Notes under the pieces: generated by a model
Databases searched by the model: none
Seen by the model: only the letters and a program-made list of their open reading frames with translations
What the model was told of the DNA's origin: nothing
Made by a program: the position numbers and the translations under genes
Shown here: positions 8,478 to 10,766 of the stretch, piece by piece
How the letters are laid out: each line of letters begins with the position of its first letter
Position numbering within the stretch: position 1 is the first letter of the stretch
Assembly (NCBI GenBank): GCA_033296885.1
Contig: MU864152.1
Span: forward strand, 1-10,766
DNA length: 10,766 nt
Direction: 5' to 3'
DNA from: Triangularia verruculosa
Taxonomy: Eukaryota; Ascomycota; Sordariomycetes; Sordariales; Podosporaceae

Positions 8478-9692
8478 TATTTAGAAGACCTAAAGTTATA
8501 TAGTACCGGACCGTAAGTTTAGAGGTATTAGTATACGAAGCTTTATATTTAACTTAGAAAGTATCCTTTTTAAATCGTATAATATAAGGCCAGTACCCGT
8601 AAAGCTATCTTATATATTCTTCTCTATTATAGAAGTAAAGAAAGCCTCGTAGAATGTATAAAGGAACTCGAATTTATTTACGTAATTAATATATATATAT
8701 ATTAAGTCCTCGATTTAGCAGCTGTATATTTATTTTAATAGCCTAAAGTAGCCGATATCGAGTAGCTAAAGGTAGTATAAAAAATATAGAGGTATATAGA
8801 GCGTAATAATATTATTTTATTAATAGTAGCGTTTAAATTCGGTCGAGTAGTGGCTTTTATAACCGTCGAGGATTAATAATCGGTATTTGCCTTTTATACG
8901 GAACGCTATATAATAATCGAAGTATTTAATTTAATCTAAGCTTATTATATTAGTAATTTAGCTATTTTCGGTAATTGTAATACGCTAGGTAGACGGTAGG
9001 TTATACTCGGTATATTAATTAGTAAGGTAGTATTGTACGGTTAAAATAATAAACGGAGGGATGGCCTAGCCAAGGGTATTAACTCCCTAGATTACCGTTG
9101 CCTATTCGCAGTTACTAAGCTGGGCTAATTTCGCTTTATTAAGGCCGTTTAAAGTCGTAATTACTATACTTGCGAAGATAATATCTATTATAAACCTAGT
9201 CTCGTCGAAATTATAGATATCGTTATCTATAATACTATATTTAGCTTTAGTATTCCGTATAAATACGAACTACTCGTTAATAACCTTTAGATCTTTATAT
9301 TTGGCCCTTTAGTAGTTGTATCTATACGTAAAGCGTGTACGGAGCTTTAGCTAGTATTTAATAAATCGATATACCTAGAGTTTACCGATAGGGGGCGTAT
9401 CGTATACGCGTAGCAGTTAGTTAGCTATATCTTCCACACTACGTAATCTAGGTGGAAAAGCTCGCGTATATAGCTTAATAATGTATTAAATAATAGCCTC
9501 CTCTTCTAATTAAGTAAGCTTCTTTGTACCGGGCGTAGTATCGCGTCGTATAGGCCGGCCAGCGCGTCGGTCGCGGAGGGTTGATGGTGGTACATTATAG
9601 AGCTTAGCTGCGGCTCTGAGGCTTAAATTTTCGTCCTTTTGGAGAGCTTTAAGGGCTAAGATTACCCTCGCTTCCTTTAAAGTAGAAGGTAT
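8478..9692 (-). pseudogene. Fot1-like transposase, N-terminal and catalytic part
   Basis: This enzyme would cut and paste the Fot1-like element. The likely start is ATA at 9692 (ATG before CCT, altered by RIP). Order: a psq-type helix-turn-helix (LSLRAAAKLYNVPPSTLRDRRAGRP, here cited from 9634 leftward), a CENP-B/Tc5-type HTH (EEEAII, FPPRLRSVEDIAN), then a DDE_1 domain. The three catalytic Asp survive: NFDET (codon 9204-9206), LILDG (8865-8867) and LLDIG (8757-8759). The last two are 35 residues apart, the DD35D spacing of Fot1. FDETG reads FDETR. Many TAA and TAG codons break the frame, densest near element A. Joined to 525-983 it gives one 557-residue frame, close to the usual Fot1 transposase length. 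Confidence 0.92.
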
Positions 9693-9746
9693 ATTGGATT
9701 GTAGAAAAATTCGATGTAAAGTGCAAAGAGGACGCGTCGCGCTAGG

Positions 9747-9791
9747 GAGTGCGCGACCCACTAATATGCACGACTCACTGATAATGTACGT
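9747..9791 (-). repeat. Fot1-like terminal inverted repeat, right
   Basis: Inverse partner of 436-480, 44 of 45 positions the same, bordered outside by the TA duplication. It is the 5' end of the transposon in the transposase direction. Confidence 0.95.
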
Positions 9792-9793
9792 TA
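9792..9793. repeat. TA target-site duplication, right copy
   Basis: Partner of 434-435 at the other end of the Fot1-like element. Confidence 0.85.
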
Positions 9794-10212
9794 TATAATT
9801 TGAAATATTTCTTAGTAATATCCTTTCTTTCGTTATATTAGTTGTCGAAATAGTCTTTTAAGATTAGTTTGAACTAGGTAAGTACTTTGTCCTTAAGTTT
9901 AGACGCGGCGTATATAACTTTGGACGGTTCGTCCAGAAAACGGGAAGGGTAGTACCGAAAGTATATTTTAAGTTGGATTAAAAATCTTCTTAGCTTTCCT
10001 TTAGTTCCTCCGTAATAGTCAGGAGTTTCGAGCTTAGCGCGATCTCCTTCCTTACGTAAAGTGCTAATCTCGTGGTGGAGTATGGTATTTTCTTGTGTAA
10101 GGGCGTTATAAGAGAGGCGCGATTTGTCTTTAAGTTCTTAGATACGAATAAGAAGTTAATTAATAGTGGGTTAGGTAGGGATTTCCTCCTAGGTATTAGT
10201 GTTTTCGGCTAT
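9792..10212 (-). pseudogene. gag: Element B gag, proximal fragment
   Basis: The minus strand matches the start of element A gag (1434 to about 1840). It shares TLRKEGD, FLIQLKIYFRYYPSRF-like capsid sequence and ITKKYFKLY just before the transposon junction. The likely start is ATA at 10212-10210, the same altered ATG position as in element A. RIP stops are present, but more CpA and TpG remain than in element A. The gene continues at 435-96. Confidence 0.88.
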
Positions 10213-10271
10213 AGCGTTTAACTTGGCGCTTTTAATTTATCTGATGATAGAGTTAAAGTGAGTATATAATA
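10213..10271 (-). other. Element B leader and primer-binding site
   Basis: Between LTR and gag on the minus strand. It starts TATTATATACTCACTTTAACTC, here aligned with the element A leader CGTTACATACTCAC. As in A there is no TGG at the LTR edge. The TTATATACT portion is what TTGCATACT would become after two RIP changes, in line with the self-priming site suggested for A. Confidence 0.5.
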
Positions 10272-10671
10272 TATGACGAACCCCTATATAGAACCTCTGA
10301 AAGGGATATTCGGTTAAAGGCTACTTCTGACAATTGGTTCAGTGTAGTTAAATAGTGTATAATAAGATGTTTTAATATAAATATAAGATACCGTAAATAT
10401 AAGCTATAATTGTATACTACAGAACTATCTATAAGCTATTTAGTTCCTCCGTATATATAGACTTAATACTAAGACCTGGATTATTCTATTGCTCTTCAGA
10501 TTATAACTGATTCTTAAAGATTATAAGTGATTCCTAGGAATCACTTATGATTCCTTTATGTCCCGGATGATCCACCTCTTATTGGTCTATCCTCCTTTCC
10601 TCTGATTGCCTACCATGCCTCCTCTTTCCTATTGGTTGTTCCTTTCGGGTGTCCACATCATATTCGTGACA
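10272..10671 (-). repeat. Element B 5' LTR with divergent U3
   Basis: About 400 bp on the minus strand, from TGTCACGAATA (ending at 10671 on the plus strand) to TTCGTCATA (10272). The R-U5 half (10272 to about 10462) aligns closely with the element A LTR through TATATATACGGAGGAACT. Upstream the U3 no longer aligns, yet keeps the same plan: TGTCAC end, two CCAAT boxes (ATTGG on the plus strand near 10582 and 10631) and palindromic TGATTC motifs. The U3 shows little RIP while the R-U5 half is clearly mutated. No 3' LTR of B is in the window. Confidence 0.85.
10523..10548. promoter_or_regulatory. Perfect 26-bp palindrome in element B U3
   Basis: The palindrome is centred between 10535 and 10536 (CCTAGG core), with arms ATAAGTGATTCCT. 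A related direct copy, TTATAACTGATTC, lies just before it and CTTATGATTCC just after. It occupies the place of the GTGATCC inverted repeat in the element A U3, so it is probably a protein-binding or hairpin element of the LTR. The function is inferred. Confidence 0.55.
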
Positions 10672-10766
10672 GTGCCGGGTAGGCGAGGATTGCCGGGTAG
10701 GTGACTTTGCCGTTGACTTGGCCGAATCCAGTATTCCACCACAACCAACACCACGTAGTATTACAG
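10672..10766. other. Flanking sequence outside element B
   Basis: This part has richer CpA and TpG than the rest and no RIP look. GTGCC (10672-10676) would be the target duplication of element B, but its other copy is outside the window. A short imperfect tandem repeat, TGCCGGGTAGG, occurs at 10673 and again about 17 bases later. No gene can be called in 95 bases. Confidence 0.5.

Larger units (their letters stand above)
436..9791 (-). mobile_element. Fot1/pogo-like DNA transposon, split by element A
   Basis: This is a Tc1/mariner-superfamily element of the fungal Fot1/pogo type, inserted in element B gag. It has 45-bp terminal inverted repeats (436-480, 9747-9791), a TA duplication and one transposase gene on the minus strand. 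Element A (984-8472) splits it, with TATAA duplicated. Without the insertion it is about 1862 bp, the usual size for Fot1-like elements. It cannot move on its own because the transposase carries many RIP stops. Both ends are well preserved, so the ends might still respond to a transposase supplied elsewhere, though the element now carries a 7.5-kb insert. Confidence 0.93.

Noticed and set aside
9693..9761. ATG at 9761 as the transposase start
   Set aside because: It would place the start inside the terminal inverted repeat, and the 23 extra residues look unlike the family. ATA at 9690-9692, an altered ATG, fits better.
1..10766. tRNA, rRNA, CRISPR or bacterial operon features
   Set aside because: No cloverleaf-like, rRNA-like or spaced-repeat pattern was seen, and the eukaryotic transposon content and RIP signature explain the window.

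Overview
The window looks like repeat heterochromatin from a filamentous ascomycete (Pezizomycotina). It holds no intact host gene. CpA and TpG are depleted in favour of TpA, while CpG is kept. In-frame stops in every coding remnant I read are TAA or TAG at former CAA, CAG or TGG positions. This is the signature of repeat-induced point mutation (RIP) of the CpA-to-TpA type. The genus cannot be told from this.

The layout is three nested layers. (1) Element B, the outermost and oldest, is a minus-strand Ty3/Gypsy-like retrotransposon: its 5' LTR is at 10272-10671 and its gag remnant runs leftward through 10212-9792 and then 435-96. (2) A Fot1/pogo-type DNA transposon (436-9791 with its own insertion) sits in element B gag at a TA site; its 45-bp terminal inverted repeats are at 436-480 and 9747-9791. 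(3) Element A (984-8472, plus strand, 7489 bp) is a second Ty3/Gypsy chromovirus of the same family. It sits in the Fot1 transposase gene with a 5-bp duplication (TATAA) and two 391-bp LTRs. Removing A restores the transposase frame exactly, and removing Fot1 restores the B gag frame exactly. The first 95 bases look like the tip of a further insertion into B gag. Bases 10672-10766 are less mutated flank.

Element A keeps its full plan: LTR, primer-binding site, gag with a CCHC zinc knuckle and a long extra C-terminal region, a -1 frame pol (protease, reverse transcriptase, RNase H, integrase, chromodomain), an antisense ORF, polypurine tract and LTR. Gag (frame 0) and pol (frame 2) appear free of frame-disrupting indels and are inactivated by transitions, many of them in catalytic or zinc-binding codons. 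Gag and pol are joined at a GGGAAAA slippery heptamer followed by a GC-rich stem-loop.

The most unusual item is the antisense gene (7328-7873, minus strand) between the chromodomain and the 3' LTR. Its N-terminus has the exact spacing of a fungal Zn(II)2Cys6 cluster once three Tyr codons are read as RIP-altered Cys codons. The LTR and leader also suggest Tf1-like self-priming rather than tRNA priming.
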